Of a stretch of DNA of 64,000 bases, positions 56,344 through 64,000 are shown piece by piece (positions within the stretch are counted from its first letter, which is position 1; each line of letters starts with the position of its first letter). The notes under the pieces are model-generated. The model saw only the letters and a program-made list of their open reading frames with translations. It did not search any database and was not told where the DNA came from. The stretch is from Bifidobacterium asteroides (GTDB lineage: Bacteria > Actinomycetota > Actinomycetes > Actinomycetales > Bifidobacteriaceae), in assembly GCF_019469425.1 (NCBI RefSeq), contig NZ_CP048272.1, forward strand, positions 558,001 through 622,000, read 5' to 3'. The translations under genes and the position numbers were made by a program.

Positions 56344-59300
56344 ATGACGGATGGGGCGGTGACGACCGTCAACCTTACGGACCAGCCTAGGGCCTACCCT
56401 GAGGGCATGGACGAACACAGACCGGTGGATGCGGATCAGATCCCAGCAGCGGTTCAGGAATTGGCTGCAGACAGGCTCAAAGGGCCCGATGGGAAGAGCA
56501 CGTCGGTCTTGGTCGTCGATGGTCCGCCCCGCAGTGGGAAGACCGCCGTGGCTACTCGGGCCCTCCTGGCAGGCATGGAGGTCTTCGGCGATCGGGACGC
56601 CTTTATGGCGGTCTCAGGTCGCGTTGCTGCGGACATGGTCAGCCGCAGGGTCATACTGGAACGGGGAAGTACGGGCAGGACGCGGCCCGTGGGCACCCTT
56701 CAGGCCCTGGCCTTCCAGGTGCTGAGCCAAGCCGTCTCTTTTTCCGACGCCCGAAGATCCCTGCTTCCCCGGCTCCTCAACGGGGCCGAACAGGATGCTC
56801 TTCTCCGCCAAGTCATGGCCGATCACATCGAACACGTCCGGGCGGGCGACGATTGCGCGGTATGCAGGCTGCTGGAGCGTTACTTCCAAAGCGAGTCTGG
56901 CTGGTCCTCGGTTCTGGTTACCCAGTCGGACGGCCAGGCTGAAGGGGTCAGCAACCGGTTCATCGCCCAGCTGCGCGATATGTTCGCCCGGATGACCGAG
57001 CTGGGAGTCACCTCCGGCGACAGGGATCAGCTCCTTTCCGCCCTAAACGCCCAATCCATCGACCTTGACCGGAAAGAGCGTCTTGGCTTGCAATGGCGAT
57101 TGGCCTTCGCTCTGAACGACGAATACCTGAAATGCATTGACAGGACATACCCCGACGAATTCCGTCTGGATCCGTCCCAGCTGATGGTCAGGGCAGCCGA
57201 GGAAGCTGGCAGGGTCGCCGGACTGGCCCTGCCACGGTTCCTGGTCGTGGACGATTGGCAGGATGTCACCCTGGCGGGGATGGGATTCCTCCAGACCCTG
57301 AACCGGTCCGGATGCCGTTTGCTCCTTGTCGGTAACTGCGACCAGTCGGTCCAGTCCTTCCGCGGCTCCTATCCGGAATTCCTCGCTGCCCGGCTGACCT
57401 GCCTCAGCGCGCAGACCCATGGGGATGCGGTCCCTATGCTGGCTGATGACTTCGCCTGTCTCAATGCGAGGCGGATGGTCCTGAAACCGCGTCGTATCGT
57501 GGCCCCCCGCATGGACGGCCGGAAGGACGGTCAAGCGGGTGGATCCGGCCCGGATCGGTCATTGGCAGCCTCCATCCGCCAGCCGGGCGACGATTCCGCA
57601 GTAGACGCGGATACGTATCAGAATCCATCCATGCATTCGTCCGATAAGGAGAAACATGATGGCCCTGGCTCCTATGCGGATCTGGTGGCTGCCCGTATCT
57701 CCCTAGGCATTGCCAGCCTAGAAGAGGACGACAGGGCCCTTCCTGACAGGCCGGGCAAATTGCCCGCCTGGCCAGGCGCCGGGCCTGTGGCACTCTTGAC
57801 GCACGCCAACCCCCTCCTTGGCGATGGTTCGGTAACAGCCAGGCTCTTCCACACCCCGGCCCAGGAAGAGGACGACCTGGTCTGGCAGATCAAGCATGAG
57901 TTCCTGACTCAGGGCAGGGACTGGAACGAGATGGCCGTCATTGCCCACGACAACGCGACGATTCGCGCCCTGGGCCGCAAACTCAGAGTCCAGGGGGTCC
58001 CGGTCCGATACTCGTCGGTCACCAGGCCGCTCAGCGAGGAGCCGACAATCCAGGGGCTCTTCGCCTTGGTCGAGCTGGCCCGGGTCGTGCAGGACCCGTC
58101 CACCCTGCCGGCAGAAGAGAACGGCCCCGCCGCAGTCGCCTCCTGGGTCAGGCGGCATCTGCGCACGCTGATGGTCAGCCCCCTGATCAGCGCCCAAGTG
58201 GGGGAGGGCCGACGTGAACGCCCCGTACGCATGGAGCACCTGGAATCACTGATGGATTCCCTGGCTGTCCTGTCGAGGATCCGAACCTCCGAAGAAGCCC
58301 CCTCCATCCCGGACTTGGCTGAGAATGCGGAAGCAACGGATGCCGCCGAACAAACCCTGTCGGTCCTGCCCGATCTGGTTGCGACCTGGAGGGATTGGTC
58401 CCGGGCCATCCAGGACCAGGAGGCCGATGCCGCCCATCAGAGAGGCATCAGGGTCGATGACTCGCTGATTTCCGGGGCCGGGACTGCGTCGGCCTCTACG
58501 GCCGGACTGAGTGTGGATGCCCTCCAGACCATGCTCCTGCTGAATCAGCAGGATTCCTCGCCGGTGATCCTGACCGCCATGGCTGCCATCGCGGGCGGCC
58601 GCCGGGAGGATCCGGATGTTCACGCCCTCCGCCATGCCCTGAAGGTGGCCAGGGTCGCAGCCGGCAGGATCGCCGCCCTGCCTGATCCCCAACCTCAATA
58701 CGTGCTCTGGGAGGCCTGGCGCAGTCTGGGTCTGGCCGATGACTGGCAGCGGCGCGCCCTGGTGGCCACCCAGGAGGGCGAGGAGATCAACGACCGTCTG
58801 GATGCCCTGATGCGTCTGTTCCAGTATGCGTCTGGTTCCCAGCGGTTCCGCACCGTGCAAACCTTTATGGACCAGGTGCGCAGCATGCAGATCGAGGCGG
58901 ACTCCCTGGCTCATATCGGCCCCATCGAGCACGCGGTCACCCTGACCACCCCTGCCGGCGCCGCCGCCCTGGCCAGGGTCTGGCCTTTGGTTTGGCTCCC
59001 GGCCGTTCAGGATGGGGTCTGGCCCAACCTGACCCCCCGTGACACCATGTTCGGGGCCGAGGATCTGGCCGACCTGGTCCTCCACAACTGCATCGGGGAC
59101 CCCGACCGGTCCTCTTTCAGCCATGATCCCAGGCTCCAGTCGATCCTCTACGCCGAGAAGAAGGGGTTCCTGGAAGCGGTGACCCGGGCAGAGAAACAAG
59201 TGCGGGTCAGCGCCGTCTGGAACGATGACATGGTACCCTCGGACTTTCTCTACGGGTATCTTCCCGAGTGCTATGAGCGAACCTCCGACATGGCCCAGGC

Positions 59301-60939
59301 GGATTTTACCCAGGTGGGGGCCGGCGCCGACGAGAGCCGTGAATACGGTGGATTGGAGGTCTCGCCCAGAGGCCTGACCGCCGCCGCCCGCTCCCTTCTG
59401 GCCAGGCAGGCCCTCCGGGAGGATGGCGTCGACCAGGCCAGGGTCGATGATGCCGTCGATGCCCTGCGCCTGCTCTCAAAGTCGGGTCTGCGGGAGGCCG
59501 ATCCTAGAAACTGGCCCTTCCTGTATGCAGATTTTGGAGCAGCGGAACATGCGGATCAGTCCGGACCAGACCAGTCCGAAACAGGGCCATCCCTTTCGAA
59601 GGAGGTCGGGATTCCGGGGCCGACCATAGGGAAGTCTCCTGACCAAAAGCCGGAGGTCTCGAATCGAGTCGGGCCCCAGGCGGTCTCACTCTCTCCATCC
59701 GCCGTAGACAGGATCTGGCAGTGCCCGCTGGAATGGGTCCTGAATTACCGATACTCCGGTCCCCAGCCAAGTAGGGTGGCCACTGATTTCGGTTCCCTGA
59801 TCCACCAGGTCGCCCAGGAGGGCACCAATCGCGGGCTGGACAAGCCGGACCAGGGAAGGCTGGGTCGGGATGCCCGATCCCTGGCGGACCGCCAGGCCAG
59901 GGCATCAGCCGAATTGCTGGATATATACCATGAGTTCGCCCGCAATCCTCCTGACGGCCGGGACCCCAAGAGGCTCTATGACATCCACAGCCGGGAGCGC
60001 CAGGTCGAGGGGATCATCGACAACCTGGCCTCCTACTTCGTCCACGGGTCGGCCGAAGGGTACGGGTGCGGCGGGAGCAAACCGGTTCCTGCGGGGAGCC
60101 TGGAGGGCGTCCAGAGCGAGCGTTCCTTCAATGCGATCATCACCATGGACGGCCTCTGCCAGGTCTGGGGTGCCACCTTCCCCGATAGGCCATTGGGCCC
60201 GGAGCAGCTCTTCAACCTCCTCTCCGGTCTGGTCGGGGGATTCCCCGAGGCGCTCACCCCGGGAACGGCCGTCAGACTGACCGGCAGGATAGACAGGCTG
60301 GAATCCCGGTGCATAGATGGTCGGCACTATCTGCGGCTGGTGGATTACAAGACCGGACGCATTCACAAAGGCATTCAGCTTTTCAACGACCTTCAGCTGG
60401 TCTGTTACCAGCTCGGACTGGCCTTCCAGACCTCCGAGGAAGAGGGCCAGGCGAGTGCCGAGGCCGGCTGGTCCCTGCCCGGCGCCCCCGATCCCGGCCA
60501 GTTAGGCGGCCTTCCTGTCAGCCAGTCCATTCTCTTCGATGTGGCAAAGCCTCCCAAGGACCCCGACAAGGGGACCAGACCCGAAGAGGCCCGCTATCAG
60601 CCGCCCATCTTCCGCAACGGAGCCTTCACCCCCGACTATCAGGCCAGGACCGGAGTGCCGGATCCCTCCAGGTTGGCGGACCTGGATGACCTGCCGGCCG
60701 AACCCCCCCAGGGGGTTGACCGGGAGATCTGGGAGATGGTCCGCAACCATACCGGCGGGGCTCAGATCGTCTGGGACCTGACCATGGTGGCCCGGGTCTT
60801 CTTCGCCGCCGGGGTCAGGCTTTCGGCCAGCCTCCCCGATGCCCTCTTCGACCCCTCCCGCTGTCACAACCGTGGCAGGGACGGGGTCTGCCCGGCATGG
60901 GAGCGGCTGGCCCCCAACCTTCTGGAGGATCAGGAATGA
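56344..60939 (+). CDS. adnA: AdnA-like helicase-nuclease subunit
   Basis: 1,531-residue subunit of a heterodimeric resection enzyme for double-strand breaks. UvrD-like motor: Walker A GPPRSGKTAV, a weakened motif II VVDDWQD (usually DExQD), motif III VGNCDQSVQSFRG and a motif VI remnant EAVTRAEKQ. C-terminal PD-(D/E)XK nuclease: GSLIHQVAQEG, GRIDRLE, LVDYKTGR and QLVCYQL, all intact. Cysteines near the nuclease (WQCPLEWVLNY; SRCHNRGRDGVCPAW) suggest an iron-sulphur cluster, but I count three, one fewer than AddB-type clusters. In mycobacteria the AdnA motor is also the auxiliary one. ATG 56344 has GAGG 7 nt upstream; ATG 56338 is also in frame. It overlaps adnB by ATGA. Confidence 0.85.
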   Translation: MTDGAVTTVNLTDQPRAYPEGMDEHRPVDADQIPAAVQELAADRLKGPDGKSTSVLVVDGPPRSGKTAVATRALLAGMEVFGDRDAFMAVSGRVAADMVSRRVILERGSTGRTRPVGTLQALAFQVLSQAVSFSDARRSLLPRLLNGAEQDALLRQVMADHIEHVRAGDDCAVCRLLERYFQSESGWSSVLVTQSDGQAEGVSNRFIAQLRDMFARMTELGVTSGDRDQLLSALNAQSIDLDRKERLGLQWRLAFALNDEYLKCIDRTYPDEFRLDPSQLMVRAAEEAGRVAGLALPRFLVVDDWQDVTLAGMGFLQTLNRSGCRLLLVGNCDQSVQSFRGSYPEFLAARLTCLSAQTHGDAVPMLADDFACLNARRMVLKPRRIVAPRMDGRKDGQAGGSGPDRSLAASIRQPGDDSAVDADTYQNPSMHSSDKEKHDGPGSYADLVAARISLGIASLEEDDRALPDRPGKLPAWPGAGPVALLTHANPLLGDGSVTARLFHTPAQEEDDLVWQIKHEFLTQGRDWNEMAVIAHDNATIRALGRKLRVQGVPVRYSSVTRPLSEEPTIQGLFALVELARVVQDPSTLPAEENGPAAVASWVRRHLRTLMVSPLISAQVGEGRRERPVRMEHLESLMDSLAVLSRIRTSEEAPSIPDLAENAEATDAAEQTLSVLPDLVATWRDWSRAIQDQEADAAHQRGIRVDDSLISGAGTASASTAGLSVDALQTMLLLNQQDSSPVILTAMAAIAGGRREDPDVHALRHALKVARVAAGRIAALPDPQPQYVLWEAWRSLGLADDWQRRALVATQEGEEINDRLDALMRLFQYASGSQRFRTVQTFMDQVRSMQIEADSLAHIGPIEHAVTLTTPAGAAALARVWPLVWLPAVQDGVWPNLTPRDTMFGAEDLADLVLHNCIGDPDRSSFSHDPRLQSILYAEKKGFLEAVTRAEKQVRVSAVWNDDMVPSDFLYGYLPECYERTSDMAQADFTQVGAGADESREYGGLEVSPRGLTAAARSLLARQALREDGVDQARVDDAVDALRLLSKSGLREADPRNWPFLYADFGAAEHADQSGPDQSETGPSLSKEVGIPGPTIGKSPDQKPEVSNRVGPQAVSLSPSAVDRIWQCPLEWVLNYRYSGPQPSRVATDFGSLIHQVAQEGTNRGLDKPDQGRLGRDARSLADRQARASAELLDIYHEFARNPPDGRDPKRLYDIHSRERQVEGIIDNLASYFVHGSAEGYGCGGSKPVPAGSLEGVQSERSFNAIITMDGLCQVWGATFPDRPLGPEQLFNLLSGLVGGFPEALTPGTAVRLTGRIDRLESRCIDGRHYLRLVDYKTGRIHKGIQLFNDLQLVCYQLGLAFQTSEEEGQASAEAGWSLPGAPDPGQLGGLPVSQSILFDVAKPPKDPDKGTRPEEARYQPPIFRNGAFTPDYQARTGVPDPSRLADLDDLPAEPPQGVDREIWEMVRNHTGGAQIVWDLTMVARVFFAAGVRLSASLPDALFDPSRCHNRGRDGVCPAWERLAPNLLEDQE

Positions 60940-63900
60940 GACAGACAGCAGAGCAGTCGGCCATTGTCAATGCCGGGGTTGGCGAGGACCTCCTGGTCGT
61001 GGCAGGGGCGGGATCGGGCAAGACCATGACCATGACCCGGCGCATCATCGCACTGATCGGGAAGGGGGTCCCCCCGGAACAGATCCTGGGGCTGACCTTC
61101 ACCCGGAAGGCGGCCTCCGAGCTTCTCTCCAGGGTCTCCGCCGCCGTCATCAGGAGCCGTCCCGGCTCGCAATCCGGGCGGGTGGACCCTGAGAGGAACT
61201 TCCTCAAGCCTTCGGTCTTCACCTACGACGCCTTCTTCCAGTCCATCGTCCGCCAGTATGGACTCCTGGTCGGCATGGACCAGGACACCCAGCCCCTGAG
61301 CGCACCGGGGGCCTTCCAGCTGGCTGCCGGGGTCGTGGCCGACCACATCGACCTGGTCTTCCCCGACCGTCGGGAGGTCATGGATCAGGCCGAGAGCGGT
61401 CTGGACGTGGATGACCCCCTGTCCGGGTTTTCGGCGGCCACCATCGGCGGGCCGGACCAGGCGGCACGGTTGGCCCGGATCAGGGCGGGGGATCAGGATG
61501 ACGTGGGGTCCGGCACCTTCGAGACCACAGTCAACCAGGTTCTGGGCATCACCCGTGCGCTGACCTCCTCCATGATCAGCAGGGACTGCCCGGACTTCGA
61601 CCGGGCGCTGGCCCGGGTGCGGGCCTGGGATCGGGCTTTCATCGACCGGACGGAGGCTCTGATCGATGGCCGTCCCATACCGGATGCCGAGCCCTCTGAC
61701 AAGTCCATGGAACGCCCCAAAAGGGCGAAGAAGGACAGCGATGCGGACTATGCCCTCAAGCTGGGGAAGATGAGGGAGAGGCGTCTTGACTTCCGGCTCT
61801 ACCAGGCCAACCGTCTGCTCCGCACGGCCCGGACCCGGGAGAAGCTCCTGACCCTGGCCGACTACTACCAGAAGGCCAAGCGCCAGGCCAACATGGCCGA
61901 GTTCGGGGATTTCACCCTGGCCGCCTTCCAGCTGGTTGACCGCTTCCCCTCCATCGGCGCCCACTACCGACGCAGGTTCACCCACGTGTTCCTGGACGAA
62001 TACCAGGACACCTCCACCACCCAGGCCCTCCTCCTGGCTGCCATCTTCCATCCTGAAGACCGGGCAGGGGAGCCGGACGAAGCACACCCGGTCAGCCAGG
62101 ACCGTCCAGGCGGGTGGGATCAGCCCGGTGACCAGGCCCATCCCGATGATTATGCACCCATCCATGGTGGCGACGACCGAAATCAGGCTCGCTCGCATCC
62201 ATCCAGGTCGGCCGTGACCGCCGTAGGGGATCCCTTCCAGTCCATATACGCTTGGCGCGGAGCCAGCCCCGGCGCCTTCCGGACCTTCCAGTCCCAGTTC
62301 GGGATGCTGTCCGAGAGGCCCTCGGTCCAGGGCGGCCGGATGGGCGGGCTGGCCACCTTCGGCAGACCCGAGGACCAGGAGCCTCTGACTCTCTCCCGCA
62401 CCTTCAGGAATTCCAAGGTGGTCCTGCGGGCGGCCAACCTTCTGACGGCCCCGCTCAGGCAGGAGACGAATCGGTTCTCCAGTGCCCGGATGGCCGAGGT
62501 CGATGTGGCCCGCCTGAAGGCCAGGGAAGATGCCGACCAGGGGACCATCGGCCTGCTCGGGTACAGCACCATCGGCCAGGAGATCGATGCGGTGGTCAGG
62601 TTCGCCCTCCATGCCCGTTCCCGATACGGCAAGCCGGGCGCCGATGGCCGGGGCGAAGACCCTGATGCCCCCCACGTGGCCGTCCTCTTTCGTTCCAAGT
62701 CCAGAATGCCCCAGTACCGCCAGGCCTTGGAAGCGGCTGGGCTGACCTGTCAGGTGGTGGGATATTCGGCCCTCTTCGATCTTCCCGAGATCATGGACCT
62801 CCTGGCCCTCCTGAGGGTGATCTGCGACCATACCGACAGCAGATCCCTGATGCGTCTCCTGGCTTCCGCTCGGTTCGGCATGAATCCGGCGGATCTGAGC
62901 GCCCTGGCCTCCTTGGCTGAGGCCATCAATGCGGACAGTCAGTACCGGGCCCTCCTCCAGGCAGGGTTGGTCCCCGAGACCGAAGAGGGGGAGGCCAGAA
63001 GCGATCTGGTCCGTGAGCACCGGGACCAGGTGCCCAACTCACTCTTCCTGATCGACCTCCTCCTGCGCGACGACCTGGCAGACCTGCTGCGGACCTCCAG
63101 GCTCAGTCCCCGTGGCCGCAATCTGGCAACCCATGCCGCCGAGGTCATACAGGAGGTACAGTCCCAGTCATCCGCCCCGCTCAGGCAGGTCGTCATCGCC
63201 GCCATCCATGCCCTGGACCTGGACATCGACCTGGTCCTTTCCAGGGCCATGGACCAGCCTGACCAGCCCCTGCAACCCAGCCAGGCCAAGACCGGCATCG
63301 AGTCCCTCCTGGACCAGGTGGACACCTATGTCTCCGAGCTTCCTGCCGGTCTGGGGCCCAGCCTGCCCGGGTTCGTGGCCTGGGTGGATGCCATGGTCCA
63401 GAGCCCCGACCTGCCTGATACCGGGATCGACAACCATGCCGATGTGGCCCTGATGACCATCCACCAGGCCAAAGGCCTGGAGTGGGATGCCGTGGCCGTA
63501 GTGGGGCTGGCCCAGAGGGCCTTCCCCAGCAATCAGGGAGACAACCTGAAGATCGAGAAGCGCAAGGGCGGGACATCGGATGTGGGGCGGGACGGTGTGC
63601 CGTCCAATTACCTGAACACGGCTCGCACCTGGCTGGAGAATCCCCAGGCAGTACCCGTTCCGGTCAGGGCGGATGCCATGATTCTGCCCAGGTTCCCCCA
63701 TGACGCCCGGCTCGGGTCCGATCCTGGGGACGACCTTGGCGGTCTGGATCTGCCCGCCTTGGAGGACGAGGCGATAGGCGGGATAAGGGCCACCGGCGTG
63801 GACGAGGATGGGGAGCCCTGCGACTTCATGGGAAGCAGGGGATACTTGCCTCAGAAAGAGGAATACGGAAACCGCTACCACAACGACGAGCGAAGGCTGG

Positions 63901-64000
63901 CCTATGTGGCCGTGACCAGGGCCCGGCACGACCTTCTCATGACCTTCAGCGAGAAGGCCAACGACACCAATCCCGCCCTCAACACCCCCCAGGTCGATGC
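60936..64000 (+). CDS. adnB: AdnB-like helicase-nuclease subunit, 5' part
   Basis: At least 1,021 residues, cut by the window end. UvrD-family motor with intact motifs: Walker A AGAGSGKTMTM, GLTFTRKAASEL (Ia), THVFLDEYQDTS (II), VGDPFQSIYAWRG (III), LSRTFRNS (IV), MTIHQAKGLEWDAVAVVG (V) and RRLAYVAVTRARHDL (VI). It is therefore the active translocase of the pair; the expected C-terminal nuclease lies outside the window. GGAGGA precedes ATG 60936, whose A-T-G overlaps the adnA stop. An acidic/Gly-rich insertion of about 60 residues separates motifs II and III. Confidence 0.88.
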   Translation, partial: MRQTAEQSAIVNAGVGEDLLVVAGAGSGKTMTMTRRIIALIGKGVPPEQILGLTFTRKAASELLSRVSAAVIRSRPGSQSGRVDPERNFLKPSVFTYDAFFQSIVRQYGLLVGMDQDTQPLSAPGAFQLAAGVVADHIDLVFPDRREVMDQAESGLDVDDPLSGFSAATIGGPDQAARLARIRAGDQDDVGSGTFETTVNQVLGITRALTSSMISRDCPDFDRALARVRAWDRAFIDRTEALIDGRPIPDAEPSDKSMERPKRAKKDSDADYALKLGKMRERRLDFRLYQANRLLRTARTREKLLTLADYYQKAKRQANMAEFGDFTLAAFQLVDRFPSIGAHYRRRFTHVFLDEYQDTSTTQALLLAAIFHPEDRAGEPDEAHPVSQDRPGGWDQPGDQAHPDDYAPIHGGDDRNQARSHPSRSAVTAVGDPFQSIYAWRGASPGAFRTFQSQFGMLSERPSVQGGRMGGLATFGRPEDQEPLTLSRTFRNSKVVLRAANLLTAPLRQETNRFSSARMAEVDVARLKAREDADQGTIGLLGYSTIGQEIDAVVRFALHARSRYGKPGADGRGEDPDAPHVAVLFRSKSRMPQYRQALEAAGLTCQVVGYSALFDLPEIMDLLALLRVICDHTDSRSLMRLLASARFGMNPADLSALASLAEAINADSQYRALLQAGLVPETEEGEARSDLVREHRDQVPNSLFLIDLLLRDDLADLLRTSRLSPRGRNLATHAAEVIQEVQSQSSAPLRQVVIAAIHALDLDIDLVLSRAMDQPDQPLQPSQAKTGIESLLDQVDTYVSELPAGLGPSLPGFVAWVDAMVQSPDLPDTGIDNHADVALMTIHQAKGLEWDAVAVVGLAQRAFPSNQGDNLKIEKRKGGTSDVGRDGVPSNYLNTARTWLENPQAVPVPVRADAMILPRFPHDARLGSDPGDDLGGLDLPALEDEAIGGIRATGVDEDGEPCDFMGSRGYLPQKEEYGNRYHNDERRLAYVAVTRARHDLLMTFSEKANDTNPALNTPQVD

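Noticed and set aside
60930-63020. 696-codon antisense frame in adnB
   Set aside because: Shadow; adnB has all seven helicase motifs on the plus strand.

Overview
The window comes from a high-GC Gram-positive chromosome that I place in Bifidobacterium. The reasons are: rpoB-rpoC not preceded by ribosomal L7/L12 genes; a kinase / fibronectin-III / MoxR / DUF58 / transglutaminase-like operon like the one described in bifidobacteria as the PFNA cluster; an adnA-adnB type helicase-nuclease pair; and several promoter-like -10 boxes lying 6-8 nt before an ATG, as expected for leaderless actinobacterial mRNAs. A deep, insect-gut type lineage is possible, but nothing here proves a species.

Positions 1-22,850 are core genome: a TM2 membrane protein (cut by the window edge), a lipoate ligase-like protein with an unusual domain order, a CRP-type regulator, a bifunctional penicillin-binding protein, an Old Yellow Enzyme, a polyprenol-phosphate mannosyltransferase, a DeoR regulator with galT-galK, an ACT-domain protein with its UPF0210 partner, the tRNA methylase trmL, mutY, a membrane-anchored protein, and rpoB-rpoC with tandem promoters, a leader hairpin and a terminator.

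Positions 22,961-35,508 (minus strand) are the PFNA-like operon: a membrane Ser/Thr kinase, a 1,849-residue type II membrane protein (propeller-like N-terminus, many cadherin/Ig-like repeats, C-terminal Fn3 domains), a MoxR ATPase, a DUF58 protein and a transglutaminase-fold membrane protein that has lost its whole catalytic triad. The PP2C phosphatase I recall from the published operon is not in this window.

Positions 35,662-56,215 (plus strand) start divergently from that kinase and hold the most interesting system: a type VII (ESX/Ess-like) secretion locus. It contains a WXG100-family protein without a W-x-G motif, a second membrane kinase, a one-TM protein with acidic threonine motifs, a 1,758-residue surface protein with a C-terminal anchor, an EssC-type triple ATPase with an N-terminal ubiquitin-like domain, an FHA protein, a second small helical protein, a small alpha/beta protein, a 491-residue LXG-like candidate effector, a polytopic membrane protein, a DUF805 protein, two YbjN-like proteins and an EssB-like/FHA fusion. 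The polytopic gene is present twice, 4,067 bp apart, in 792-bp repeats with only three differences. One copy sits directly behind the candidate effector, which suggests effector-immunity pairing with an orphan second copy. EccB/EccD/EccE/MycP and EsaA/EssA homologues are not recognisable. The two kinases, two FHA modules and candidate phospho-threonine motifs suggest that phosphorylation controls the machine.

Positions 56,344-64,000 carry adnA and the start of adnB for double-strand-break repair; adnB runs off the end.
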